Assembly: GCA_905221605.1 (NCBI GenBank)
Contig: CAJNDS010001569.1
Location: forward strand, 663,451-727,450
Reading direction: 5' to 3'
DNA from: Symbiodinium natans
Lineage: Eukaryota; Sar; Dinophyceae; Suessiales; Symbiodiniaceae
DNA length: 64,000 nucleotides
The notes beneath the pieces were generated by a model that saw only the letters and a program-made list of their open reading frames with translations, made no database searches and was not told the DNA's origin. Position 1 is the stretch's first letter. Each line of letters starts with the position of its first letter. The position numbers were made by a program, and so were the translations under genes. Positions 1-9,475 of the stretch are shown here, piece after piece.

Positions 1-1378
1 CGTGACACCAGCCGCATCTGAGCATCAGCAAGGGATTCCTCCCAAAAGGGGGTTAAGCCCTAAGCCAGGGTGCGCGGAGTTCTTTTCGGGGCAGGCCCTT
101 CGGGCCGAAACACCCCGCAGGCTTGTGGCTCTTAGCCAGCTCGCATTCGTTACGGTGCCCAGTGTGAGGGCTTTCTGCCCCACGGTACGGATATAAGTTG
201 CATCTTGCAAGACCTTGTCGGTCGTTCAAGATCGTTTTCTCGGATTGGTAAGAAGACATTGCACGCAGATTTGGGCATGAATCTACAAGAGGAGGCACTG
301 GGACCGCTGAAGATTTTTTCGAAGCATTTGAACAGGCTGCATGATTTTTCACACTCCTGCCTCTTTTCTGCGAGCCGGTGCTCTTGGACACTCGGAACAG
401 AAGCCGTGGGCTTCAAAGGTTGCGCTTGGAAGGAAGCCCTAAACAGGGGCCCTAAACCCTACACCCTACACCCTAAACCTAAGTCCCCCAAGTTCCGGAG
501 CCAACCCGCCAACCCCCGGCCCCCCAACGCCTCAATTGCTCAATTTGCTGTTCTTTGCTGCAACCTTAAGGTCCTTAGCCCTTTGTTCAGGGTTTGGGGT
601 TGAGAGTTTAATTCGGGTTTAGGGAAGCCCCTGAATCCTCAACACTCAGCAAGTTCGTCAAATTGTGGTTGCTCTTCGAATCCTGGATCCCTTTCGGCAG
701 GTGCTTTTTTGTTAGGCCTTCAGACCCTAACCTGTATACCCCCCGCATTGCAAAATCCGAAACCCCAAGCCCTGTTGACCCTCAACTGGCTTCCGACTTG
801 CGGTTTCGGAAATGCGAAGTTTGACCGGGGGAAGGGGGGGTGGGGGGGGGGAAGGGGGGTGGGGGAATGGGGGTGGGGAAAGGGGGGGGGGGGGGGAAGT
901 GGTGGGGCGACTTCTCAGTTTCAAGGGTTCCCTGGACGCTTTCAGCCCTAGAGAATTCCCGTTGGGCTTCCAAGTGGCCTGGAGCAATCGGTAATGCAAG
1001 GGCAGTGAACAGTTTAGCCCTCGAGAACCCCTCATGGCTGCAACAGCGATGTTTTGGGCTTTGGTGGAGGGTTCAGGGTGTAAGGTGTTGGGCTTGCGGG
1101 CTACGTTTCGAGGTTTTTGCCAACCCCGCTGAAGCAGCATGTCGTGTAAAACATGCCTTAAATGCCCAAATCAGAACCAGAGAAGCCACCAAAACACTTC
1201 CGAGCATCACAGCATGATTGCGTCTTCTAGCTTCAGCCAGGTTGCGAAAAAAAGTAAAGGCACTAACAGGGTTTACTTACATGTAAGAGTTGAGGGTACT
1301 ACGACTCACGATTCAGCCTAATGTCATAGCAGGGTTGGGGTTCTTGTAAACCAACCAACACAAAGCCAAAACAAACCC
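1..1378. other. No convincing gene; G-rich and telomere-like DNA
   Basis: I see no reading frame with family character here. It holds short telomere-like motifs (about 455-480 and 585-625) and a strongly G-rich strand at 825-897. A weak plus-strand frame at about 205-430 could include an exon but shows no recognisable motif and no clear splice sites. Confidence 0.4.
825..897 (+). repeat. G-rich low-complexity tract
   Basis: Runs of 4-14 G separated by T, A or AA on the plus strand. It creates Gly-rich and Pro-rich open frames on both strands that I do not regard as genes. Such a strand could form G-quadruplexes (inference). Confidence 0.85.
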
Positions 1379-1608
1379 CATAATGTCTAAGTTGAAGGAC
1401 CCTCTTCTTGCCACTACGGGGCGTTGGGATGTTCCCCTTAAACGAACAATCCTTGCCAGAGATTATACTTGGGGATACTATAATCCCTATTAAGGACTGT
1501 TAGTAAAAGGGGAAACATCCCAACCCATAATTTCTAAGTTGAAGGACCCCTAAACCCTAAATAAACCCTAAATAAACCCTAAACCCTAAACCCTTCTTGC
1601 CACTGCAG
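1379..1608. repeat. Duplicated 43-bp flank around a family A element, second copy split by telomeric repeat
   Basis: The segment at 1379-1421 (ending TTCTTGCCACT and a few bases more) recurs at 1526-1608. In the second copy the same sequence is interrupted after GAAGGACCC by about 43 bp of CCCTAAA/CCCTAAATAAA repeat (1550-1592) before TTCTTGCCACT resumes. A family A inverted-repeat element (1423-1524) lies between the copies. Confidence 0.8.
1423..1524. mobile_element. Family A inverted-repeat element (MITE-like)
   Basis: Starts GTTGGGATGTTCCCCTTA and ends with its inverted complement, GGGGAAACATCCCAAC, with an internal AAGGACTGTTAGTA motif. Related copies occur at 4327-4410, 18116-18164, 18861-18950, 18964-19035, 20235-20343, 27474-27551, 44064-44120 and 62636-62733. 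No internal coding sequence, so it is non-autonomous if mobile. The transposase family is unknown. Confidence 0.75.
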
Positions 1609-3708
1609 GGGGATCTTGTGGAGGGCAGGGGGAGACGGCCAGAAGCCGCGAGCCTTAGAAGCGGGCTCCTCCGCGCTTGATGTTTGTCGCCGTGGTCCCC
1701 AGGGCTGTGCAGGCCAATAGCCTCAAAACCCCCTGTGGCCCCTGTAGGGTTTAGGGTTTAGGGTTTAGGGCTAAGGACTAAGGGAAGTCTGAACCATATT
1801 TGCAACTTCACTGCTCAATATGTATGCTCAATATTATTTATTGACCCCATAAGAGATGCAATAGAAAAGCATACAACAAAGAAAAAGTATAAATTCTGAG
1901 GGGCCATCAAAGGCGAAGGTTTTCTGACAAAGGTAGAGCTTTCAGGGTTTAGGGATGCCGGCTTCTTACAGTTAATAGGCCCAGAGAGACCAACACCCCC
2001 TTATTCGGCGACATATCTTAGATTTTACTAGGGGGTCCCGGCATCCGCTAAAACATTCCTAGGTAGGAGAAGGGGGACCGTGAAAGGGGAACCCTTCTTA
2101 ACCCTCTTCTGCAGGGGCTTATTCAGAGGGTCTATATCCCCCAGGGGGACCCCCAATCCTATCCCCTAGGTATACTCCGTATCTTCGGTTGGGCTCTCCG
2201 ATGGCCGAAGCCACTGCAGTATGTTCTGAGACCTCGCTACCTTCTTGCGCGCTTAGTGTGTAGGGGTGTAATTAGGAGTCTTCGGAGCACCCGTTCCTAA
2301 ACCCTAAACCCTTGCAAAGCCTAAACCCGAAACCCCAAACCCTAAACCCTAAACCCCCAAAACCCTCGACTCCACGCACCCTTGGGGCACCATTTGCTTC
2401 AACCCAGTGAGCCAGACCGGGTAAGGGGCCAATCAGCGAGGAGAAGGAGCCTTTTGGCGTAGAAAGGGCAGAGGTGTGCGATGGACCCAAACAGGGTTTA
2501 GAGTTTAGGGTTTGGTTTTGGGGTTTAGGGTTTAGGGTTAAAGTCTTAGTGTTTAGGTTAGGGGGTTCACTTGGAGGTGCATTGCAGGTTAGAGACAAGC
2601 GCTAGCACGCGACCGCTATGACCAGAGGCTGCTGGATCTCTCTCGCTTTGGCCAAAGCTTGCCCGGTTTTGGGCTCTACAGAGTTCAAGACATTACCGAT
2701 GGCACCCTAAACCCTAAACCCTAAAACGATAAACCCTAAGCTCAAAGCCCTTCACCTTGAGCCAAGTTCCGAAGCTTCAGAACCCTGACAGGCTCTTCTA
2801 CAGGGCATTGCTTTTCTGTTTCCTTAGCAGGGTTTAGGGTTTAGGGTTTAGGGGTCACACAGAAGCCTTTTCGAAATCTGACGTCGGTATTGAGAACTTG
2901 CCAAGTTCATCTGCCAAAGCCAATATAAAAAGAAAGAGCCCAGGATCGAGACACAAGGCTTCAGGGTCTTGGGGTTTCAGGATCTTAGAGTTTGGAGATG
3001 ATAGACCTTAGGGTTTCCCCGAGTAGTCTGAAATCGCGCTACCAAGGGATCCCCCTTCAACCACCGCTAGGATTCTGGAAAGCACGTAGCGTCCATTGAG
3101 CTTTCTGACGTTGCGTCCATTGAGCTTTGTGACAATGTAAGCTTCCGGCGCGCTGGCCTAAAGTGCCCATCAAGCCCCGGAGGATGTAAGGACCCTAGAC
3201 CCTAAACCCTAACCCTAAACCCTAAACCCTAAACCCTAAACCCTAAAAGTCGGGTTCAGGCTTAAGGCCTTGCATCGCCAGGGTTCCAGGCCATGCCACC
3301 TACACACCCCAACACGCCAATACATGCCCAGGATGCAGGGTCCTGTGCCCACCATGTTGCAGCTGTAGGGCCAAGCCCCCTAAACCCTAAACCCTAAACC
3401 CTAAACCCTAAACCCTAAACCCTAAACACCCCAAAAGTCTCAGTCCTTGCCGTACTGTGCCCTGCAGGGGTTTCGGGACTCTAATTAGGGCTCAAGCCTT
3501 AAAAGACCATCCTAAACCCCAAATTGGGTTTAGGGTTTAGGGTTTAGGGTTTAGGGTTTAGGGTTTAGGGTTTAGGGTTTAGGGGTAAATGGGGACTCTA
3601 GGGCTTAGGGTGGGAGTGGAATGTAGGATCCTCGCCCAGGCAGCTGATGTCATTCCTGCGTTGCGGGCGCCGCGACTACAATGCCGCCGCGGTGGGGTGT
3701 ACCAGCAT
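1609..3708 (+). CDS. Candidate split gene, islands at 1609-1680, 2593-2701, 3640-3708
   Basis: Three plus-strand islands look coding. 1609-1680 follows CTGCAG and reads GDLVEGRGRRPEAASLRS to an in-frame TGA. 2593-2701 follows GGTTAG and includes RDRYDQRLLDLSRFGQSL and YRVQDITDGT; it stops being open where GCACCCTAAACCC begins, which would be a GC-type 5' splice site. 3640-3708 follows CGCCCAG and reads QLMSFLRCGRRDYNAAAVG before a family B element. The intervening DNA is mostly telomeric repeat. No family is recognised, and I cannot show that the islands belong to one transcript; the TGA at 1680 suggests the first may end a separate gene. Confidence 0.4.
2056..2155. repeat. Family C dispersed repeat, copy 1
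   Basis: TCCTAGGTAGGA, then a GGGGGACC block, AACCCTTCTTAA and a closing AGAGGGTCTAT block. The same order of blocks recurs at 24037-24146. Copies are diverged; function unknown. Confidence 0.65.
3050..3190 (-). other. Short tandem duplication with possible minus-strand coding character
   Basis: A 24-bp unit ending GCGTCCATTGAGCTTT is present twice in tandem (about 3084-3133). On the minus strand it reads a repeated SSMDAT motif in an open frame (QSSMDATSESSMDATCF). There are no clear splice sites, so coding status is uncertain. Confidence 0.35.
3192..3584. repeat. Interstitial telomeric tracts of both orientations
   Basis: CCCTAAA tracts at 3192-3248 and 3380-3427 and a TTTAGGG tract at 3524-3584, separated by 100-130 bp of unique sequence. 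Orientation flips within 400 bp. Units are near perfect in the cores and degenerate at the edges. Confidence 0.95.
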
Positions 3709-3790
3709 GGGCTATTGGGCCTTTAGAATCACCCTAGCCAACCCTATAAAGGGCCTTCTTAAGGGGTTATAGGGTATAATCGCCCATGCA
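3706..3790. mobile_element. Family B inverted-repeat element
   Basis: ATGGGCTATTGGGCC at the left and GGGTATAATCGCCCAT at the right, with the family-typical AACCCTATAAAGGGCC and TTAAGGGGTTATAGGG inside. Other copies: 5345-5436, 5505-5593, 31404-31506, 40138-40211, and a partial one at about 50068-50110. The best copies begin CCAGGACGGGCTATTA and end with its inverted complement. Confidence 0.75.
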
Positions 3791-4326
3791 GGGGAGGACT
3801 TTGTGTGCAAAGGGATGGCAGGTTGGTTTGGTGTTCATCTGGGTTTTTGGTTTTGTGTCTGAGGATTTGTAGAGCTTCAGGTTACTTACAAGGTTTAGGG
3901 TTTAGAGCTTGGGGTCTGTGGTATTCATTCGGCTAGAAAAGTCAAAGCTAAGCCCAAAAGAGTCAACGGTAGCATTAAGACATGTTCTGATGTTGGGTTT
4001 AGGGCTGCGTTGCGTCAACCCCCCCTCGCCCATTGGCCCCTCCCCCTCCCCCAATCCTCAGCTTCCGTGAACATACCCTGAAAAGTAGTAGTGAGTGCCA
4101 CCCTGTTGGGGACCGGTGGTCGTAGGGGATGCGAGGCCCTGTTAGATGCGTCGTGGACTTCGGTTTTGCGCCCTTGGAGGTGTTTGTAGGTTTAGGGTTA
4201 TAGGGTCTAGGGTTGAGGGTTTAGAGTTTAGGTTTTAGGGTTTAGGGACCCTAAGCCTTACTTACACCCCAAAGCCCATAACCACAAGCCCAAAAGCCCT
4301 AATTGCACCCAAAGTGCAAACCCCTG

Positions 4327-4410
4327 ACTAACAATCCTTAACAGGGATTCTAGTACCCCCTATTCTAATCCCTACTAAGGAATCTTAGTATAAGGCGGAA
4401 CATCCCAACC
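4327..4410. mobile_element. Family A element, left end degenerate
   Basis: Carries ACTAACAATCCTTAACAGG at the left and AATCTTAGTATAAGG followed by GGAACATCCCAACC at the right. The left terminal GTTGGGATG block is missing, so this copy is truncated or decayed. Confidence 0.65.
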
Positions 4411-4419
4411 CAGACCCTA

Positions 4420-4510
4420 CAATGTCGCACAGGCGCTGCAGGTCAGCGAGGCGCTTATCGCTGGGGCCCCGGCGGCCCAGGCAAAGCTCCAAGCGCGCCA
4501 GGGGATCGTG
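4420..4510 (-). CDS. Candidate minus-strand exon
   Basis: GC-rich island between telomere-like tracts. The minus strand reads DPLARLELCLGRRGPSD then KRLADLQRLCDIV without stops, with a leucine pattern typical of an amphipathic helix. No family recognised. One of few minus-strand coding-like islands in the window. Confidence 0.35.
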
Positions 4511-4566
4511 TGGTTCCTAACCCCTAAGCCGTGAACACTGAACCCTGAACCCCAATAACAGGGTCT

Positions 4567-4667
4567 CTTAGTAGCTGAATGAGTACACTTTGCACTATTT
4601 TTGGCACACTAGAATCCCAGAACTGAAAGTGTACACTTCTTCGGGGCTTATGAACTCAGCAACTAAG
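4567..4667. mobile_element. Family F inverted-repeat element, copy 1
   Basis: 12-bp terminal inverted repeats, CTTAGTAGCTGA at the left and TCAGCAACTAAG at the right, plus inner inverted GAGTACACTTT/AAAGTGTACAC. It is flanked on both sides by GTCT, a possible 4-bp target duplication. The second copy is at 42117-42209. Confidence 0.7.
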
Positions 4668-5109
4668 GTCTTGGGGGTTTTTGGGTGCCAGGTTCAGGGC
4701 TTCAGAAGGCGGGGCTTTATAAGGGCCTGAGGGATCCAGGCGTCTGGGTTCCCAAAGGGCTGAGGCTTAGGGATTTAGGGTTTAGGGCTTAGGGTGCTTC
4801 AGGGCTTTGAAGATGTCAGGGTGCAGGACTTCTGATTGAGCATGTTGTTGATTTGGGTGTTTGGTTCGGGGTCTAACGACCTTAAGATAGATAGCATGAT
4901 ACAGGTTTGAGTGCATGAACGGAGCGGGCTTTGGGGATGGTGTTGGGGTATGCTCTTTGTGGCGTTCGGGCCCATGCGGCTGCAACGACCCTTGTGCATT
5001 TGTCAGGCCGCAGGTGGTGGCCAGTATGGCTGACGACATTCCTAAGTCCCAAGCCTCTTGGGTTTTCGGGCGGTGTCCACGAAGACGGCGCGGAATGATC
5101 CGCTGCAAC

Positions 5110-5152
5110 CAGCCCCCCCCCCCCCCCTGCCCCCCCCCCCCACCCCCAACCC
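5110..5152 (+). repeat. C-rich homopolymer tract
   Basis: Runs of 13 and 11 C interrupted by TG, A and T. It opens Pro- and Gly-rich frames on both strands, which I reject as genes. Confidence 0.85.
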
Positions 5153-5344
5153 CAAAGTAGGCAACTTGAGTGCCACGGAGGGAAAGGAGACGATGCACGA
5201 GATGAAGATGATGCCAATGAGCAACCCTAAACCCTAAGCCCCAAAGATGTCAGGAAGAAGCAGCAAGCGAGGCAAATCGAAGAGCAGAAGAGCAGGAGCC
5301 AAACGAAGAGCACTCCCGGAAGGTAGCTTGACAAGCCAAGCATT

Positions 5345-5593
5345 CCAGGACGGGCTATTATACCCTGTATCCCCTTAAGAAGGCCCTTTCTACGCTTGAT
5401 TATGGGGATTCTAGGGCCTAATGGCCCATCCTGGTTGGCCGACGAGAGCAGCAGGAAGGCGTAGAAGGGCGAGAGTGGAGGCAGCCGCGCCAAAAAAAAA
5501 GATTCCCAGGACGGGCTATTAGGCCCTATAATCCCCAATCAACCCTATAAACTGCCTTTTTAAGGGGCTATAGGGTATAATAGCCCGTCCTGG
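5345..5593. mobile_element. Two family B elements in tandem (5345-5436 and 5505-5593)
   Basis: Each begins CAGGACGGGCTATTA and ends with GGCCCATCCTGG or AGCCCGTCCTGG, its inverted complement. They lie 69 bp apart in the same orientation. The spacer reads an open frame (DESSRKA and similar) of no clear meaning. Confidence 0.75.
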
Positions 5594-5704
5594 TCTTTGC
5601 CCACCGACTGTACGGGAAGTGCCTTCACACATTTGAGGGTTTTGAGTTGGGGAGCTTAGTCGTTGTGGGGTTGCAAATCAGGGTGTCGGAATGTGGGGCC
5701 TTAC

Positions 5705-5708
5705 TTAC

Positions 5709-5750
<42 letters not shown>

Positions 5751-5855
5751 TTATATTTATATTTATATTTATATTTATATTTATATTTATATTTATATTT
5801 ATATTTATATTTATATTTATATTTATATTACATATATATATATACATACATAGAA

Positions 5856-5882
<27 letters not shown>
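5705..5882. repeat. (ATTTAT)n and (TA)n microsatellite
   Basis: TA dinucleotides flank about twenty units of the hexamer TATATT. It produces three overlapping artificial frames. It is one of the few AT-rich patches in this GC-rich window. Confidence 0.95.
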
Positions 5883-5886
<4 letters not shown>

Positions 5887-5994
5887 CCTGCTGACTAGCA
5901 CTGAGTCACTCAGGCGTGGGAACTGCCGCTGCACTCGAGGCCAAGCAACAAGAAGCGGCCTGTCGGCTTGCCACGCTTGAACTTGCCTTTTGGG

Positions 5995-6100
5995 GGCTTA
6001 CGATAATAAGGGACCGCGAATATAAACCCCCCCCAAATCGTAGGATTCCCGCTATAATAAGGACCCCAACAAGGTACCCCTATTGTTGTAAACCCCCGTT
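5995..6100. mobile_element. Family D inverted-repeat element
   Basis: CTTACGATAATAAGGGACC at the left; AATCGTAGGATTCCCGCTAT and ATAAGGACCCCAACAAGG inside; TTGTTGTAAACCCCC at the right. Related copies at 12158-12275, 19895-19966 and 61985-62070. The ends are imperfect inverted repeats of GGGTTTACGA. Confidence 0.65.
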
Positions 6101-6608
6101 TAAGACACTGTAGGGTTGGCAGGGCTTTGAAACCTGAAGCCCTACTTGGGGGGTTCCTTGCCGCTTATACGTGGGGTCTTATGTTTAGGGCAAGTGCAGC
6201 TAGAACTGGCTATAGCCCATTTCCTAAATCCATACTCTTAGAAGTACCCAGGAACCATCAGTGAAGTAAGGCCCCAGGAGGCCGGTCACCGATCCCGCAT
6301 TGCGCGCAGCGCAATTCAATTCATCCATGAGCCCTGAGTCACAAGTCCCTTAGTGTTTGGGGTTTGCCCTCGAAAGACCAAGGCCCAGACCCAACCTCCT
6401 AAACCCTTGTCCCTCAATTCTCCTAAGCTTCAAGCATTGTGGGATCCCGTATGTGCATAGGTTCCGATTTGATTTTCAGAGTTTGGGCCTTCAGGAGAGT
6501 CAGTACCCTGCAGGCCCCAGAAGCCTGATGCAGCCGGTGCAGCATCGTGGCTGGTCAGGGATTTCTTAGCCAAGCGCGTCCGACGGCTGGCTGTTCCTTA
6601 TTTGCAGG

Positions 6609-8893
6609 ATGCTTTCCGTAAGGCTGCTCTCGGGGGAAGAGTCGAAAGTGCCGCTGGAGGATGAGAAGAACCTGAGCAATGTGAAGGAATTGAAGAAGCA
6701 CTTGCACCAGCTGCATGGCATGCCTCTGCGTTTCCGGCAACGGCTGCTTCTTGATGGCCAGATACTGGATGACGATACCGAGCTAGACTTCCCTGTGGAC
6801 CTGGAGCTCGTTCTGGTTTCGTATTGCATGGCCCCGGAGACAAAGAAGCTGCTGTCCGCTGCATCGCTAGGCTCAGTGGCTGAGGATGGGACCCCAAAAT
6901 AACTCTGCAGATTGTCCCCAATTCTAGCTGCGATTCGGATTTTACTTAGGTGTTTGGGGAGCCCCCCCAGGTTGAGTCAATGCTGCAGTATCCCACCGAC
7001 CCGGACGCAGGAAACGAGAATGGCAGCACAGCCCTCATGGAGGCATCTCTGCACGGCCACGTAGGAGTCGTGCGTTTGCTGCTTGAGGCCGGGGCTCACA
7101 TCGACTTGGCCAAGAATAACGGCAGGACAGCTCTGGCGCTGGCTTCTCGAAGCGGCCATGTTGAGATCGTGCGTTTGCTGCATGAGGCCAGGGCTCACAT
7201 CGACTTGGCCGACAGCAATGGTGTCACAGCTTTGATGGCAGCGTCCCGAAGCGACCACGTTGAGGTCGTGCGTGTGTTGCTGGAGGCCGGTGCTCACGTA
7301 GACTTGGCCAAAAGCAACGGAGTGACAGCTCTGATGCTAGCATCGAGAAGAGGCTACGTTGAGATCGTGCGTGTGTTGCTTGAGGCTTATGCGCAAATCC
7401 ACTTGGTCGACATCGCCGGTTCCACAGCCGTGGTCAAAGCCGCTCACCAAGGCCATGCTGAGGTCGTGTGCTTGTTGCTTGAGGCAGGGGCCCACATCGA
7501 CTTGGGCCACAAGGAAGGATGGACCCCTCTGATGGTGGCATCTGAAGCGGGGCACGTTGAGGTCGTGCGTTTGTTGCTTGAGGAAAGTGCACACATCGAC
7601 TTGGCAAGAAGCAACGGACTGACTGCTCTGATGGGAGCATCTGAAGGTGGCCACGTTGAGGTCGTGTCTTTGTTGCTGGAAGCCGGCGCTCACGTCGACT
7701 TGGCCAGAGGCAGCGGGATGACTGCTCTGATGGGAGCATCTCGAAGCGGCCATGTGGAGGTCGTGCATCTGTTGCTTGAGGAAAGTGCACACATCGACTT
7801 GACCAAAAACGAGCGCACAGCTCTCATGGTAGCATCTCGAGAGGGCCACGTTGAAGTCGTGCGCCTGTTGCTTGCGACTGATGCTCACGCCGACTTGGGC
7901 AACAAGGAAGGATGGACCCCTCTAATGATTGCATCTCAAGAGGGGCACGTTGAGGTCGTGCGTTTGTTGCTTGGGGCAGGGGCTCACATCGACTTTGCCG
8001 ATGTCGACGGCACGACGGCTCTCTTGGCAGCATCTCAAAAGGGGCACGTTGAGGTCGTGCACTTGTTGATCCAGGCTGGTGTTCGCATTGACTTGGCCAA
8101 CAGCGACGGACTCACCGCTCTGATGGCCGGATCTGAGGCAGGCCACTTTGAGCTGGTGCGCTTGTTGCTTGGGGCTCGTGCTCACATCGAATTGGCCGAG
8201 AACTGCGGGTTCACAGCTCTGATGCTAGCATCTCGATGCGGCCACGTTGAGGTTGCCCGTTTGTTGCTTCAGGCTGGTGCGCACATCCTGTTGGGCAACA
8301 ATGCCGGCGTCGCAGCGGTGGTGGAGTCCTCTCGCAATGGCCACGCTGAGGTCGTGCGTTTGTTGCTTGAGGCCGCCGCTCACATCGACGTGGCTAACAA
8401 CGACGGCACCACAGCTCTGATTGCCGCATCGCAACATGGCCATGTTGAGGTCGTGAAGCTGTTGCTTGGTGCCTGGGCTCACATCGACTTTGCTGACAGC
8501 GACGGCACCACAGCTCTAATGGCAGCATCTGAAAATGGCCGTGCTGAGGTCGTGCGTTGGTTGCTCAAAGCCGGCGTTGATATCGACTTGGCCAACTACG
8601 ATGGACTCACACCTTTGATGGCCGTATCCCAAAAGGGCCACGTTGAGCTCGTGCAAGTGTTCCTTGCGGCCGGCGCTGACATCCACTTGGCAAAACACAA
8701 CGGATTCACAGCTCTTATGCTGGCATCTCGAGGCGGCCACGTCGAGGTTGCACGTGTGTTGCTTGAGGCTGGGGCTCACATCGACTGGGACAACCACGCC
8801 AGCGCTACAGCAGTGGGCGAGGCCGTTGAAGATGGCCATGTTGAAGTCGTGCATTTGTTACTCGAGGCCAGGGCGCACGATATGGGTACGTGA
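6609..8893 (+). CDS. Ubiquitin-like + ankyrin-repeat protein (one GA-AG intron)
   Basis: The first exon (6609-6884, 92 codons) starts MLSVRLLSGEESKVPLED and has a ubiquitin-like fold pattern, with VKELKKHLHQLHG followed by RFRQRLLLDGQ. The second (6971-8893) is about nineteen 33-residue ankyrin repeats of the type TALMAASRSGHVEVVRLLLE. The frame stops soon after exon 1 unless 6885-6970 is removed. Removal joins GSVAE to VESMLQ, which matches the layout of ubiquitin-like/ankyrin proteins I know from dinoflagellates. The intron would be 86 nt with a GA 5' splice site and a CCCCCCCAG 3' site, phase 0. The product is about 732 residues, probably a cytosolic protein-interaction scaffold. A TTTGCAG|G acceptor lies directly before the ATG and could accept a spliced leader or a 5' exon. 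The last repeat ends abruptly (RAHDMGT), so the C-terminus may be truncated. Confidence 0.88.
6885..6970 (+). other. Intron with GA 5' splice site
   Basis: Exon GTG GCT GAG is followed by GATGGGACCC; the intron ends GCCCCCCCAG before GTT GAG. Length 86 nt, phase 0. Non-canonical GC and GA 5' sites are known in dinoflagellates. An alternative is that two separate frames exist, but the joined protein fits the family better. Confidence 0.75.
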
Positions 8894-9353
8894 ACAGGGT
8901 GGTATATTCGAGTTGCGCACCCGACGTCGAAGAAGCCGCATTCAAAAGCACGCTCGCAAGCTTGGACCAGAAGTGTCGGGCTTGGGGGCCCTGATGCTGT
9001 TGTTTGTTCGTCTTGACTTTTCAAGAGCTCCAGGCCTTCCAGCTTGAGGGGGGCCAATCGGCCAAGCCCTATAAGCCCTAGACCCCTTGCGGCCCTTGCC
9101 CTAATCTTTTGAACCCCGTTCATAAGGGACCCTAAATGAGCGAGTCCACTAATCAGATTCCGAGGAGGTGGTTGTAATGTTAGTGGGAAGGGGATTACTT
9201 GGAGGTTCATGGGCAGCTAGAAGTAGAGCTTAAGTGTCGTTTTAATTGCAATTGACTTGGTTAAACTTAGTTGCAGGACGCCCTAAACCAAGATCTAAAC
9301 CCTCTAAAGCCTAAACCCCAAAATCCCGAAATCCCAAAACGCCCAAACCTCAA

Positions 9354-9439
9354 ACCCCAAAACCCCAAACCCTAAAACCCCAAACCCTAAACCCCAAACC
9401 CTAAACACCAAACCCTAAACCCCAAACCCTAAACCCTAA
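9354..9439 (+). repeat. Telomere-like tract with alternating CCCCAAA and CCCTAAA units
   Basis: Alternating AAACCCC and AAACCCT units, with less regular copies upstream from 9290. It directly precedes the island at 9476. Confidence 0.9.
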
Positions 9440-9475
9440 TCCTGACCCAAATCTCTCGGCTCGTCAGACTGCCAG

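Noticed and set aside
2756-2765. CTTGAGCCAA, a 10-bp match to the inverted 3' end of the dinoflagellate spliced leader
   Set aside because: Too short and the match stops before the rest of the leader; likely chance.
5647-5980. Tyr/Ile and Phe/Ile rich frames
   Set aside because: Produced by the TATATT/TA microsatellite in all three frames.
6977-8854. Several minus-strand frames of 60-180 codons
   Set aside because: Shadows of the ankyrin repeats on the plus strand; they repeat every 99 nt like the real gene.
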